From a virus, in IMG/VR virus record IMGVR_UViG_3300032293_000813, positions 1-64,000 of that record: a stretch of DNA of 64,000 nucleotides; one strand, given 5' to 3'. The notes below the pieces were generated by a model that searched no databases, was not told the DNA's origin, and worked only from the letters and a program-made list of their open reading frames with translations. Positions 17,168-25,678 of the stretch are shown piece after piece. Made by a program: the position numbers and the translations under genes. Positions within the stretch are counted from its first letter, which is position 1. Each line of letters begins with the position of its first letter.

Positions 17168-18250
17168 TTACTTGATAATACCAGCTAATTTTTTGAATCT
17201 GTTTGCAGCAGAATTATCTTCAGCGATAATTTGTTTTGGTGCAGTAGATTGTGCTGGCTTTGATGCATAACTTTCTGTAAGTTTAGCAGTTACTTTCTTA
17301 GTTGCTCCGTTTCCAAATTTGAAACTTTCAGCAATTGTTGAGAATACTAACTTAACTTCTCTTACATTTTTAGTTCTATCTAATGTTTCAACAACTTTAG
17401 ATTTTTGTTCGTTTGTTAAATTGAATGAACGGAACAATTTGTTCACATACAATAATTTAGCATTCAAAAGGTTTACTTCGTTGATTGTACCTTTTAAAGA
17501 TTTGATTACGCTGATAGCTTCACCTAATTCAGATTGAACTGATTTTAATTCTGCTTTCAATGCATCTAATTCTTCTCCAGATTCTTCACCTTCAGTAGCA
17601 GCAACTGGTGCTTCTTCTTCTGCAGGCTCATCTCCGTATCCCATTTCTCTTAGAATTTCATCTAAGTCAATTTCATCTTCTTCAGCTACTGGCTCTTCTG
17701 CTGGTGCTTCAGTTGGTTCAGCTACAGGAGCTTCCATTTCTTCTTCACCTTCAGTTGCGTATGATTCTTCATCATCAGCTGCTGCTTCTAATTCTTTGAT
17801 AATTTCATCGATTTCAGAGTCAACGTCATCCATTTCCTCTTCTTCGTTTACTGCTGTATCAGGAGTTGCTCCTGTTACATCTTCTTCTTCACCTTCTGTG
17901 ATTCCTGCTACTTTCTCAGCGTTCTCATCTTCTGAACCTACTGCTGCAGTTTGTTTGTCAACATCTGCTGCTGCTAATTCATCTGACTCAGCTGCTGAAC
18001 TGAAAGCTTTAGCTGCTGGCATTTTATTGCCATCACCACCACCGATTTCTGAAGATACATCATTCTCTTGAGTTAATTCTACTTCTTCTTCACTTTCATC
18101 GCCTTCTAATTCCTCTTGTAATTTTTTAGAAAGCATAGATTGTAATTTAGGAGTAAAAGCCTCTTCAAGAGCGATTTTTGCGTTTGCTAATGCCGTTTCT
18201 CTAACCGCTTTAGCATCTGCGATTGCTTCTTTCAAAAGTTTACTATTCAT
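17168..18250 (-). CDS. Prohead core scaffold protein (gp22-like)
   Basis: 360 residues. The N-terminus KEAIADAKAVRETALANAKIALEEAFTPKLQSMLSKKL is the helical start typical of T4-like scaffold proteins. A long Glu/Asp/Ala/Pro-rich low-complexity core follows (about 50-225). A C-terminal coiled coil (LDALKAELKSVQSEL...LLNAKLLYVNKLFRSF) precedes a basic end. It forms the internal core on which the capsid assembles and is degraded by the gp21 protease. It sits immediately before the capsid gene, as in T4, and after the bS21 gene with an unusually long 127-nt leader. Confidence 0.85.
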   Translation of the reverse strand: MNSKLLKEAIADAKAVRETALANAKIALEEAFTPKLQSMLSKKLQEELEGDESEEEVELTQENDVSSEIGGGDGNKMPAAKAFSSAAESDELAAADVDKQTAAVGSEDENAEKVAGITEGEEEDVTGATPDTAVNEEEEMDDVDSEIDEIIKELEAAADDEESYATEGEEEMEAPVAEPTEAPAEEPVAEEDEIDLDEILREMGYGDEPAEEEAPVAATEGEESGEELDALKAELKSVQSELGEAISVIKSLKGTINEVNLLNAKLLYVNKLFRSFNLTNEQKSKVVETLDRTKNVREVKLVFSTIAESFKFGNGATKKVTAKLTESYASKPAQSTAPKQIIAEDNSAANRFKKLAGIIK

Positions 18251-18266
18251 TTTACTTTTTGGATTG

Positions 18267-18335
18267 CCTTAGGCTAATGAGTGTGTGCCTAAATAAGATT
18301 ATTTGATTATATGTGATTCCATATAGAGATGGAAT
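18267..18335 (-). promoter_or_regulatory. Structured 5' leader of the scaffold gene
   Basis: The 127-nt gap between the bS21 stop and the scaffold ATG holds two inverted repeats. One is TTAGGC (18269-18274) with GCCTAA (18287-18292), loop 12. The other is ATTCCAT (18316-18322) with ATGGAAT (18329-18335), loop 6. Neither has a T run, so they are not terminators. They could be mRNA stability or translation control elements, or a promoter region. Nothing else is seen in the gap. Confidence 0.4.
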
Positions 18336-18377
18336 ATTCGAATCAATTACATATAAGTATATAACAATTATAGAAAA

Positions 18378-18593
18378 CTAAAGAAAATTAAAATTATTTT
18401 TTCTTTTTGCTTTCTCTTTTTGTAATCTTTTCTTTACAGAAGGTTTCAAAAATTCCTTCCTATCACGCAATTCCTGCGTTATTTTTAGCTTAAAAACTTT
18501 GTTTTTGTAATCTTTGAGAGCCTTTTCTACATTACGATGGCTCTCTTCTTTGGATGACCCCTGCTTAACTTTTATTACGATTCGTGCTGGCAT
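18378..18593 (-). CDS. rpsU: Ribosomal protein bS21 homologue (phage-encoded)
   Basis: 71 residues, the size of bS21. It matches the family plan: N-terminal strand IVIKVKQG, helix with EKALKDYKNKV (family: RALKRFKRKV), a helix ELRDRKEFLKPSVKKR (family: LRRREYYEKPSVKRK), then a Lys/Arg-rich tail. bS21 sits on the small subunit beside the 3' end of 16S rRNA. In Flavobacterium it helps hide the anti-Shine-Dalgarno sequence (established for that genus). Phage bS21 genes are known, also in phages of Bacteroidota, with late expression reported. Here it is placed within the head operon, 1 nt after the protease gene and before the scaffold gene. The tail ends in NFNFL and lacks a Tyr. Confidence 0.85.
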   Translation of the reverse strand: MPARIVIKVKQGSSKEESHRNVEKALKDYKNKVFKLKITQELRDRKEFLKPSVKKRLQKEKAKRKNNFNFL

Positions 18594-18594
18594 A

Positions 18595-19200
18595 CTATGC
18601 TAACTCTTCTATAATTTCTCTAATTAAGTGTTGAGTTTTACACCACTCTCCACATACATCTGTTCCGTATGTTTCGTTAATTGGTTGTTTATTAGATACT
18701 GATTCATTTAGGTTTTCCATAAATGCACCTTGAGTTGATGGGTTTGATACAAAATCCCACCCAATCAATTCAAAATCTTCAGCCACCATTACTTTATTAT
18801 CTCCAATGGATTGAACTGAGCCCATACCTCTACTTGAGATACCTAAACGGATTCCCGCTTTTAATAATTCCTTTAATATGTTACCAGATGGAGTTGGTAA
18901 TATCTCTACGACACCTACCACATCATCTCCTTTCCAATAGCATTCTCTTATGTTATGGGATACATTCTTCAAACTAACTACAGATGATTCAGGATGGTCT
19001 AATTCTCCCAACGCTCTCTTCTCTGTAATAAGTTGTTGATATTTCTTAACTTCTCTTTCTAATATTTCTTTAGGATACACTCTACCATTTTGGTTTTGAG
19101 CATCCGCTCTTTGTAATACACCTTTAACCAAAACTACTCCGTTTTCGTCTTCGTTAATCTTTCCCTCAAATAATTTTGTTTCTATTAAAAGTGATTTCAT
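18595..19200 (-). CDS. Prohead core protease (gp21-like)
   Basis: 201 residues (T4 gp21 is 212). The herpes-assemblin-like serine protease motifs are present: GRVYPKEILEREV, the catalytic His in GELDHPESS (about residue 94), and the catalytic Ser in GISSRGMGSV (about 140). It cleaves scaffold and capsid N-termini after (L/I)-x-E. Matching sites exist in the capsid protein here (L-S-E at 59-61). It is located one nucleotide upstream of bS21 and in T4-like order before gp22 and gp23. Confidence 0.9.
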   Translation of the reverse strand: MKSLLIETKLFEGKINEDENGVVLVKGVLQRADAQNQNGRVYPKEILEREVKKYQQLITEKRALGELDHPESSVVSLKNVSHNIRECYWKGDDVVGVVEILPTPSGNILKELLKAGIRLGISSRGMGSVQSIGDNKVMVAEDFELIGWDFVSNPSTQGAFMENLNESVSNKQPINETYGTDVCGEWCKTQHLIREIIEELA

Positions 19201-19209
19201 TTTACTTAT

Positions 19210-19974
19210 TTAGTTTAATAATCCAATTGCAATGTCACCAACTATTCTTTCTGCATCGTTTGCATACTTTTTGTTTACAATTGCAACAACGGTGCCGGAT
19301 ACTTTAATCATATACATTGGAATCATAGAAGTTGAAAAATCATATTTGATACCAGCTTTTCTTAATTCATTACCTACATTCATAAAAGATAATGCGTTCT
19401 TAACAGCTGCTTCAATCTTATCTAAATCAGCATCGTATTTTCCTTCTTTTAATTTAGCTTCATTTACCTTTGTAATATTATACATTTTACCCGCACCACT
19501 CTTAACTAAGGTTTCACCTTCTTTACTTAATATCTTAGTTAAAGAAGTTGGTTCTTCTACTTCTCCTTCAGTTTTTGCACCAGCTCTTAATTTAGATAAA
19601 TCAGAACCGTCAACTTTACCATTTTTATTCAAATCTATTTTTTGTTGAGCAGCTGATAATTCCGCTTCTGTTTTAGTACCTGCTCTTAATTTAGATAAAT
19701 CATCTCCATCAACTTTACCATTTTTGTTTAAATCTATCTTTTGTTGCTTTGAAGTTAACTCATCTTCTTTTAATTGAACCAATCTTTCACTTACACCTTT
19801 CCAAGTATCTTCTACTTTATTGAAAAATGATTTCTTCTCTTCATCTGATTTGAATTCATCAGGTGAAGATACACCATGCTTCTTTAGCATTGCTTGAAAG
19901 AATGATTGATAATCTTTTTCTTCTTGTAGAACTTCTCCAACGATGGTTCTTAATTGCTCTCTAGTTATTTTCAT
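19210..19974 (-). CDS. Head-region protein (254 aa) with two dockerin-like Ca-binding loops
   Basis: N-terminus MKITREQLRTIVGEVLQEE is an amphipathic helix common at the start of T4-like head-region proteins. It is followed by MLKKHGVSSPDEFKSDEEKKSFFNKV, a motif I have seen in such proteins. Residues 77-103 and 110-136 are near-identical repeats, each with a D-x-N-x-N-G-x-V-D-x-x-D loop (D81/N83/N85/D89/D92 and D114/N116/N118/D122/D125). This is the geometry of EF-hand/dockerin Ca loops. The C-terminal 90 residues form a small alpha/beta domain. Its place between portal and protease corresponds to T4 gp67/gp68, so a prohead core role is inferred. The start has an AGGA element 7-10 nt upstream, one of few here. 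Confidence 0.55.
   Translation of the reverse strand: MKITREQLRTIVGEVLQEEKDYQSFFQAMLKKHGVSSPDEFKSDEEKKSFFNKVEDTWKGVSERLVQLKEDELTSKQQKIDLNKNGKVDGDDLSKLRAGTKTEAELSAAQQKIDLNKNGKVDGSDLSKLRAGAKTEGEVEEPTSLTKILSKEGETLVKSGAGKMYNITKVNEAKLKEGKYDADLDKIEAAVKNALSFMNVGNELRKAGIKYDFSTSMIPMYMIKVSGTVVAIVNKKYANDAERIVGDIAIGLLN
19567..19746 (-). repeat. Two-copy 99-nt-period repeat encoding Ca-binding loops
   Basis: Copies at 19666-19746 and 19567-19647 encode QQKIDLNKNGKVDG(D/S)D-LSKLRAG(T/A)KTE with a 33-codon period. Nucleotide identity is high with mostly silent differences, indicating a fairly recent internal duplication. Confidence 0.85.
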
Positions 19975-19987
19975 AGGGATTCCTAAT

Positions 19988-20443
19988 TTATTTTCTTAAG
20001 GTGGTTACATTTTTACCAATGTTAGATAACCTTTCCTTTATTCTATAAATATGGTGATTAGTTCTTTTCCAAAAGTTTTCACCTTTTAGAGAGTTCTCTT
20101 TTTTGATTTTACCATACCATTCTAAGAATTTTTCGATTTCATCCACTTTTCTACGAATTTCTCTAACACCTAATCCAATCTTTTGATTCGGAGTCATTGT
20201 TTGGTCTAATCTTAATTTTTGAAATCTATTTTCGTTAACTGCTGAATATCCAGTTAAACTCGCCATCCTCTTAGTGTATCCGCTTTTGTGCTGACCATTA
20301 CTAGAAAATGCACGAGGAGTATCATATCCTGCTACATCTCCGGTAACAGTTGTCTCCTTTTTTAATTTATCTTCCTCTTCCTTTTCTATTTCAGAAAGGA
20401 TTTCTCTGATACTATTTTTTAGTTGTTCCAACTGTGTTGACAT
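19988..20443 (-). CDS. Conserved head-region protein (151 aa), unknown function
   Basis: N-terminal coiled coil (LEQLKNSIREILSEIEKEEEDKLKKE), then a VTGDVAGYDTPRAFSS motif that I recall from T4-like phage proteins encoded next to the prohead core genes. A basic helical C-terminal half follows (RRKVDEIEKFLEWYGKIKKE). It overlaps the end of the upstream 292-residue gene by 32 nt. The genes lie between portal and protease, where T4 has the gp67/gp68 core proteins. No enzymatic motif is seen. A minor prohead core or virion protein is the best guess. Confidence 0.55.
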   Translation of the reverse strand: MSTQLEQLKNSIREILSEIEKEEEDKLKKETTVTGDVAGYDTPRAFSSNGQHKSGYTKRMASLTGYSAVNENRFQKLRLDQTMTPNQKIGLGVREIRRKVDEIEKFLEWYGKIKKENSLKGENFWKRTNHHIYRIKERLSNIGKNVTTLRK

Positions 20444-21290
20444 TCCTTATTTCTTTTAATAATTCGTATGTAAGCATTAAAACTGAAACTTGCTTATCTT
20501 GATTTTCTTTAAGAAATTTATCTGATTTATATAATTTAATCATCTCAGATATTTTTATCTTAGTCACTTTATCACTAATACTCTTTGATTCCTTTACTAA
20601 ATTATTAAGAACTTTTTTAGTTTCTTCTTCTATGAATTTTGGGAATGCGGAGGTATTGGTAACATTATTTATGAATTCTCTCAATAAACCTTTCTGAGAA
20701 TCATCTAAATTAGAATACTTCTTATTGAAGCTTTCTATTAATAATTTATAAGTTAACAATCTTAAATCTTCCGATTGTTGTTTAAATGATTCATATAATG
20801 TATCAGATACTTTTGTTGAGATTCTTTTGTTTACAATATGCTCTAATATAGTATTATTAGAATCAATAAAATCTCTAATTTCAACCTTTCTACCTAAAGT
20901 TTTGGTTTCAAACACCTTATAAACAGAAGCTAATAATTTATAATTCTGTAGGTTCGATGATAGGAATTTATCTAAATCATACGATTCCTTTATTGTTTTG
21001 ATAAGATTATACTTTTCTTTATTTAGTTTATTCTCATCTAACTTTACTCTTTCCTTAGCCACTTCTTCTAAGAATAGCTTAGCATCATCAATCGAAGAAT
21101 ACTTTTCTTTAACGATTTGATTGTATAATTTCAATTCTTTAGCCAACTCTTTGTTTGAACTAAAAAATTCCTTTATAATCTTTTCAGACACATTTTTTGT
21201 CGAATTTGATAATACCTCTTGCGTAATTTGCTTGACAAGTAGTTCAAACAAAATAGCCGTATTCTTAAACTTTGAGTGTTTAACTTTCAT
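20412..21290 (-). CDS. Conserved head-region helical protein (292 aa), unknown function
   Basis: Almost entirely helical, Lys/Glu/Leu/Asn-rich. The N-terminus KNTAILFELLVKQITQEVL resembles proteins found near prohead genes of T4-like phages (YRNTGILFELLVRQIT type, from recall). No catalytic motif or membrane segment is seen. It follows the portal gene (77-nt gap with two late-type motifs). Likely a core or assembly protein made with the head. Confidence 0.55.
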   Translation of the reverse strand: MKVKHSKFKNTAILFELLVKQITQEVLSNSTKNVSEKIIKEFFSSNKELAKELKLYNQIVKEKYSSIDDAKLFLEEVAKERVKLDENKLNKEKYNLIKTIKESYDLDKFLSSNLQNYKLLASVYKVFETKTLGRKVEIRDFIDSNNTILEHIVNKRISTKVSDTLYESFKQQSEDLRLLTYKLLIESFNKKYSNLDDSQKGLLREFINNVTNTSAFPKFIEEETKKVLNNLVKESKSISDKVTKIKISEMIKLYKSDKFLKENQDKQVSVLMLTYELLKEIRNVNTVGTTKK

Positions 21291-21334
21291 CAGAATTTAT
21301 TATTTTTCTTTACTATATATGTAAATATTACTTC

Positions 21335-21342
21335 TATAAATA
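21335..21342 (-). promoter_or_regulatory. Candidate late-promoter motif
   Basis: Plus-strand TATAAATA (then TT), 44 nt before the ATG at 21290. A weaker copy, TGTAAATA, lies at 21320-21327, 29 nt before the ATG. Confidence 0.4.
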
Positions 21343-21367
21343 TTAGGAAACTTTGAATAAGTGATTT

Positions 21368-23278
21368 TTACACATCTGGTAAGATATTATTATCATCTAA
21401 CAGTGAACCCGTATCATCACTTAATCCATTTATATCCTCGTTTATAATCTTTTTACCCGCTTTCCTAGCGTTATTTGATTTAATTTTATTTCTTATTCCA
21501 TCTCTTAATTTCTTATCCTTATCAGCAATACTCTTAAGTTTTTCACCTATTCTCTTATGACGAGTTTCCCTTCCAAAATTACGAGTGATATCTGCTTTAC
21601 CCAATGGGTCTCTTCCAAATGCATTATCATCTGTGCCATTGTTTCCTGTCATTTGAGGTCTACCACCCAATTTACCATTCTCTATACTAGCATCAGCCGC
21701 TTCTTGAGTAGGTTGCTCATCATTTGGCTCTGTCATCATACCCGTTTCAGGTTGTTCTCCTTCAGCTGGTTGCTCACCTTCTGCGGGTTGTTCACCTCCA
21801 GGTTGTTCTTCGTATGGGTCTACTCCTTCTTGCTCAATCTTATTTAATCGGTTTAAATCGAATGTATCATATACCACATTAACAGATTCTTCAGCAATTT
21901 CATCTTCTGATAATTTGAATATGTTGGTATAAATCCAATTATTAGATAATAACTTTAATGCTTTCATATCAGTTGCCAATCTAACTTTCTCAGCCCATAG
22001 ATTGATTTTCTCTTGCTCATAGATTGTAGATGGGTTAGTTAACTCTAATTTGAAATCAACCGCATCCATACCCTCAACTCCCTGAGCAATCAAATGTGCG
22101 ATAGCTACCTGAGTTAATTCAGATACTACCACTCTTTGAATTCTTTCAATAGTTCTAGCGAAACGAATATCTTCAGCTGCTAATGTAGCTTTACCGTTGA
22201 TATCCTCTTCATATCCTAAGAAAGCTTTTGGAACTTTTAATGCCGCAAATAGTTTAGCTTTTAAGTAATCGATATCTTCTATAGCAGTATATTGTAATCC
22301 ACCCAATGTATCAATCGAAGTTCCACTATCCCCACCTCTCACAGGCATAAAGAAATCCTCTGTGATGTTCATCATATTATACTTAAGATTATAATCTCCA
22401 GTCTTTTGGTCTTGAAAAGGAGTTTTCTTAATCTTATTGATAATCTTCTGCATATAGTTATCAACCTCTTGAGGAGGAATGTTACCTATATCAATTTTGA
22501 ATATTCTTTTCTCAGGTGCTCTCATAATACGATGTATCATCATCGCATCTTCCATCAATGTAATTTGCTTCCACAATCTTCTTGCGTTTTCAATCATTGA
22601 TTTACCGTAAGGTAAGTAGTTTGTATCTGAATACAAACGGAAGTGAGCTACCTCAAAGTTATCATATTCATGCTTACCCAATCTATCCGGGTCAATGGTG
22701 AATTTAATACCTTCTTGTCTTCTATTAACTCTCGTTGGGTCGTTTAATCCTTCAGTTCTAGTTACATGATACACCGATTGTGGATGTACGTTAACTACAC
22801 CTTCTCCTTCAGCTATCTCCAATACAATAAAACAATCACCATATTTAGTTAAATTTCTAACCCAAGGCCAAAGATTAAACTCTATGTTCATTGTATCATA
22901 GAATAAACTCTCTAATATTTCCTTAACTTGTTGATTTTCTGTTTTTATAGTAAGAACATCCCCATACTCATTTTTAGTAGTAGATTCATCTGCATAGATA
23001 TCCAACGCCGATGCTATGATTGGGTCGTTATCCATTGCATCATAATCTAAGAATAACTCTCTACGAATTACTTGATATGATAATTGGGTTTGATATACAT
23101 CCTGCGTATATCCTGATTGCAATCTATAAAATCTATCCTTTAACGATTTTAAGTTAGTTACCTGTTGACTGTTTTCGGTATCAATAACTCTCGTTCTGTT
23201 TCCTTCTTTTTTGACAATAACACCAGTCGAAAAGACCTTTCGTAATCTATCAAAAAAAGAATTGCTGTTTTCTGCCAT
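21368..23278 (-). CDS. Portal protein (gp20-like)
   Basis: 636 residues (T4 gp20 is 524). Typical gp20 text is seen in order: LSYQVIRRELFLDYDAMDNDPIIASALDIYADEST, then FNLWPWVRNLTKYGDCF, ENARRLWKQITLMEDAMMIHRIMRAPEKRIFKIDIGN, and LKVPKAFLGYEED. It forms the dodecameric vertex for DNA entry and docks terminase and neck. The extra length is a C-terminal tail of about 130 residues. That tail starts with an acidic low-complexity repeat (GEQPAE repeated) and ends with a basic segment. It lies after the terminase gene as in T4-like gene order. Confidence 0.95.
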   Translation of the reverse strand: MAENSNSFFDRLRKVFSTGVIVKKEGNRTRVIDTENSQQVTNLKSLKDRFYRLQSGYTQDVYQTQLSYQVIRRELFLDYDAMDNDPIIASALDIYADESTTKNEYGDVLTIKTENQQVKEILESLFYDTMNIEFNLWPWVRNLTKYGDCFIVLEIAEGEGVVNVHPQSVYHVTRTEGLNDPTRVNRRQEGIKFTIDPDRLGKHEYDNFEVAHFRLYSDTNYLPYGKSMIENARRLWKQITLMEDAMMIHRIMRAPEKRIFKIDIGNIPPQEVDNYMQKIINKIKKTPFQDQKTGDYNLKYNMMNITEDFFMPVRGGDSGTSIDTLGGLQYTAIEDIDYLKAKLFAALKVPKAFLGYEEDINGKATLAAEDIRFARTIERIQRVVVSELTQVAIAHLIAQGVEGMDAVDFKLELTNPSTIYEQEKINLWAEKVRLATDMKALKLLSNNWIYTNIFKLSEDEIAEESVNVVYDTFDLNRLNKIEQEGVDPYEEQPGGEQPAEGEQPAEGEQPETGMMTEPNDEQPTQEAADASIENGKLGGRPQMTGNNGTDDNAFGRDPLGKADITRNFGRETRHKRIGEKLKSIADKDKKLRDGIRNKIKSNNARKAGKKIINEDINGLSDDTGSLLDDNNILPDV

Positions 23279-23372
23279 TTTTTATATTATTTTCTATAAT
23301 TCTTAAAACTATATTGTATATACATATATATAGAGAATTTACACTAAAACATTAATATATAAGTAAACTTAT

Positions 23373-23380
23373 TATAAATA
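23373..23380 (-). promoter_or_regulatory. Candidate late-promoter motif in the terminase-portal gap
   Basis: Plus-strand TATAAATA immediately after the terminase stop codon, 95 nt before the portal ATG. The rest of this 102-nt gap is AT-rich with a GTATATAC palindrome and no gene. Confidence 0.35.
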
Positions 23381-24967
23381 TCAAAGTAACCATCTTATAT
23401 CTTCTTTTTCGCTACCAAAATCCATTTCATACGGATTTTGTCTAAAAGTTTGATGATTATACACCCCCATTTCGTTTCCTGTGGATGCAAATGAGTTTAA
23501 TCCTTGTTTAGCTAAATCCATTCTTTCTTGTCTTAAACGTAGTGCGGTATCCCTTACCCATAACCCAATCGCCAAACACATTGTTAAGTCGTCATTATAC
23601 CCCCTCATAGCTTCCGCTCTGTTTGTGAACCATATAAAGGTAAATAACTCATCGATTGTTCTCATCGATTGGATTACTACCGATTTTTCTCTGAAGTATT
23701 CATCCAATTTAGATATCATAAGAGGACGGGTTTTAGATGATGTTGTAAATCCTGCTACCTGTCTTCTATCTTCTGCTCCGTGTCTGTTAGTATATTGTTT
23801 TTCTACATCGATGTATGTATAATCCGATGTTTGATAATATAGATTGTTATATCCCCTATCTATTATCTGTTGTAGTGCCGCCCACCCAATATTTGCATTC
23901 TCCACAACTAATAGTGCATTATTATAATCCGTTGCTACCGAAACTAAGAAATTACCAAATTCCTTTGTATCTATCTTACCTCTATATTCCGCAACCTGAA
24001 CATTGTTAACTACATCCATAACGTGGAAAGCTGAGTAATCCGATGCATCACCTCTGGCAACGTCGGCTACAACCATATAAGATTTATTGTAATCAGGATA
24101 TTCCCATTTCCAATAGTTTCCATCCCACCCACCTTTTTCAACCGGGTCTTTAACAAATGTTTCCTTATACCACATTAGGATTTCAGGAGATATTACCGTA
24201 TCACCGGAAGATATAAAGTCACAATCACACTCTTGTGCTGCCAACTTTTCTCCCAATACTTTTGTTTGTTCATCTCTCCATCTTTGGTCTCTTTCAGGAT
24301 GAACGGTCCAATGTAGATGGATTGGATTGAACTCATTTGTTCCTTCCTCCGAACCTACCCATTGTTTGTGAAACCAATTACCCACACCATTCGGTGTAGA
24401 AAGTGCTATACAGCTACCACCCGTTGATAGGGCCGGAGTTGCAGATGCCCAAATCTCATTAATATCCGGTACGAAAGCCGCCTCATCGACAACCAGTAGT
24501 GATAGGGCTTCCGAACGACCTGCATCAGGTGAAGATGGAATAGCTTTTACTTGTGAACCATTTACTAATCGCAATGAGAGTTTGTTATCTTCCTGTGTTG
24601 CTACCTTTAAACAGCTCGGTAAGTTATCATACATAACCCTTAACTTTGTTACTAAGTTCTTAGCAACCTCCTGCTTAATCGCAATAACAAGTACGTTATA
24701 ATCTTGATTAAATATCATCTTCCACAAAGAATAACCTGCGGTTAGTGTGGAGATACCTGTTTGTCGGGATTTAAGAACTAAGTTGTATCGATGTTCTTTA
24801 AATTGCAATAAAGTTTTTTCCTGATATGGAAATAACTCAAACCTTAACTTACCTTTTGTAGGGTGTTGAATCTTACAATACTTACGCATGAAATATACGG
24901 GGTCTGCCGCACACTTAACATACTCTTGTCTGATTACATCCTTTAAAGATAATTGTTTATCCTGCAT
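23381..24967 (-). CDS. Terminase large subunit (gp17-like)
   Basis: 528 residues. ATPase half: adenine-binding FELFPYQEKTL (about 43-53), Walker A-like LKSRQTGIST (65-74), Walker B LSLLVVDEAAF (156-165), and a coupling motif in IALSTPNG. Nuclease half: RNase H-like Asp clusters in MVVADVARGD, LVVENANIG and GYNDDLTMCLAIGLW. It packages DNA through the portal. Its ATG overlaps the TAA of the upstream gene (TAATG), so translation is probably coupled. T4 gp17 is 610 residues; here the N-terminal part is shorter. Confidence 0.95.
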   Translation of the reverse strand: MQDKQLSLKDVIRQEYVKCAADPVYFMRKYCKIQHPTKGKLRFELFPYQEKTLLQFKEHRYNLVLKSRQTGISTLTAGYSLWKMIFNQDYNVLVIAIKQEVAKNLVTKLRVMYDNLPSCLKVATQEDNKLSLRLVNGSQVKAIPSSPDAGRSEALSLLVVDEAAFVPDINEIWASATPALSTGGSCIALSTPNGVGNWFHKQWVGSEEGTNEFNPIHLHWTVHPERDQRWRDEQTKVLGEKLAAQECDCDFISSGDTVISPEILMWYKETFVKDPVEKGGWDGNYWKWEYPDYNKSYMVVADVARGDASDYSAFHVMDVVNNVQVAEYRGKIDTKEFGNFLVSVATDYNNALLVVENANIGWAALQQIIDRGYNNLYYQTSDYTYIDVEKQYTNRHGAEDRRQVAGFTTSSKTRPLMISKLDEYFREKSVVIQSMRTIDELFTFIWFTNRAEAMRGYNDDLTMCLAIGLWVRDTALRLRQERMDLAKQGLNSFASTGNEMGVYNHQTFRQNPYEMDFGSEKEDIRWLL

Positions 24968-25635
24968 TAAAATATTCTGTTTATGATAGGATTATTGAGT
25001 TCCCTCAACTTAGTATCATATATAACTATATCTTCTTCTAATTCTAATAATCCTTTATCAATATTAGCAATTTCCAATTCCATATCAGCTTTCATTTCAT
25101 CCATTGGTTTTGGTAAATGCCATATCTCAGTTTGTCCATTTTCTAAGATATACTCATATTGAGGTTTGAGGTCTTTGATACCACTTTGTATTTGTTCTCT
25201 AGCCTCTTTTGCCTTAGCAATTGCTCTACCAAATACTCTATAGTTCTTATACTCTTCAAATACTCCTAGTTTGGTTGCTTCTGCATCTATTTCTACGTTA
25301 CAATCAATACATAGACCCGATTGCTTAATTAAAAACATATCGTTTGGTCCATATTTTTCTTTAGAACAATCTGGATTTTTACAATTATCCTTTTCCCTTA
25401 AAAATTCTCTTGCTGATTGAAATGCGTCGTGGTTCTTACCTGTTTTTAAAACGAACCCCTCTTTCTGTTCATAACGATGAATCTCGTCTTCCCATACCTC
25501 ACCAATTTCCCTTTTAGTGTGTGGATTGGGTTTCTCATAACCAAATGCTTTACTAGGGTCTTCCCCTCTAAACACAAAATCCACCAATTCACGGCGGGTT
25601 TTATGCATTAAATCTTTTCTAAATTCTTTAGCCAT
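24967..25635 (-). CDS. Zinc-ribbon, coiled-coil protein upstream of terminase; possible small terminase subunit
   Basis: 222 residues. Four cysteines (C85, C90, C109, C112; C-x4-C...C-x2-C) form a likely zinc ribbon. The N-terminal 60 residues are charged helix and the C-terminal 90 residues are predicted coiled coil (MKADMELEIANIDKGLLELEEDI). The TAATG overlap with the large terminase gene and the absence of another candidate make a DNA-binding packaging partner plausible. T4 gp16 (164 residues) has no zinc ribbon, however, so this is inference from position. I do not recognise the family. Confidence 0.45.
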   Translation of the reverse strand: MAKEFRKDLMHKTRRELVDFVFRGEDPSKAFGYEKPNPHTKREIGEVWEDEIHRYEQKEGFVLKTGKNHDAFQSAREFLREKDNCKNPDCSKEKYGPNDMFLIKQSGLCIDCNVEIDAEATKLGVFEEYKNYRVFGRAIAKAKEAREQIQSGIKDLKPQYEYILENGQTEIWHLPKPMDEMKADMELEIANIDKGLLELEEDIVIYDTKLRELNNPIINRIF

Positions 25636-25678
25636 ATAACCTATTTTTGTATATCTATATATATTATGGAAAATAAGA

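Noticed and set aside
18316-18335. Hairpin as a terminator for the bS21 transcript
   Set aside because: AT-rich 7-bp stem without a T run on either strand.
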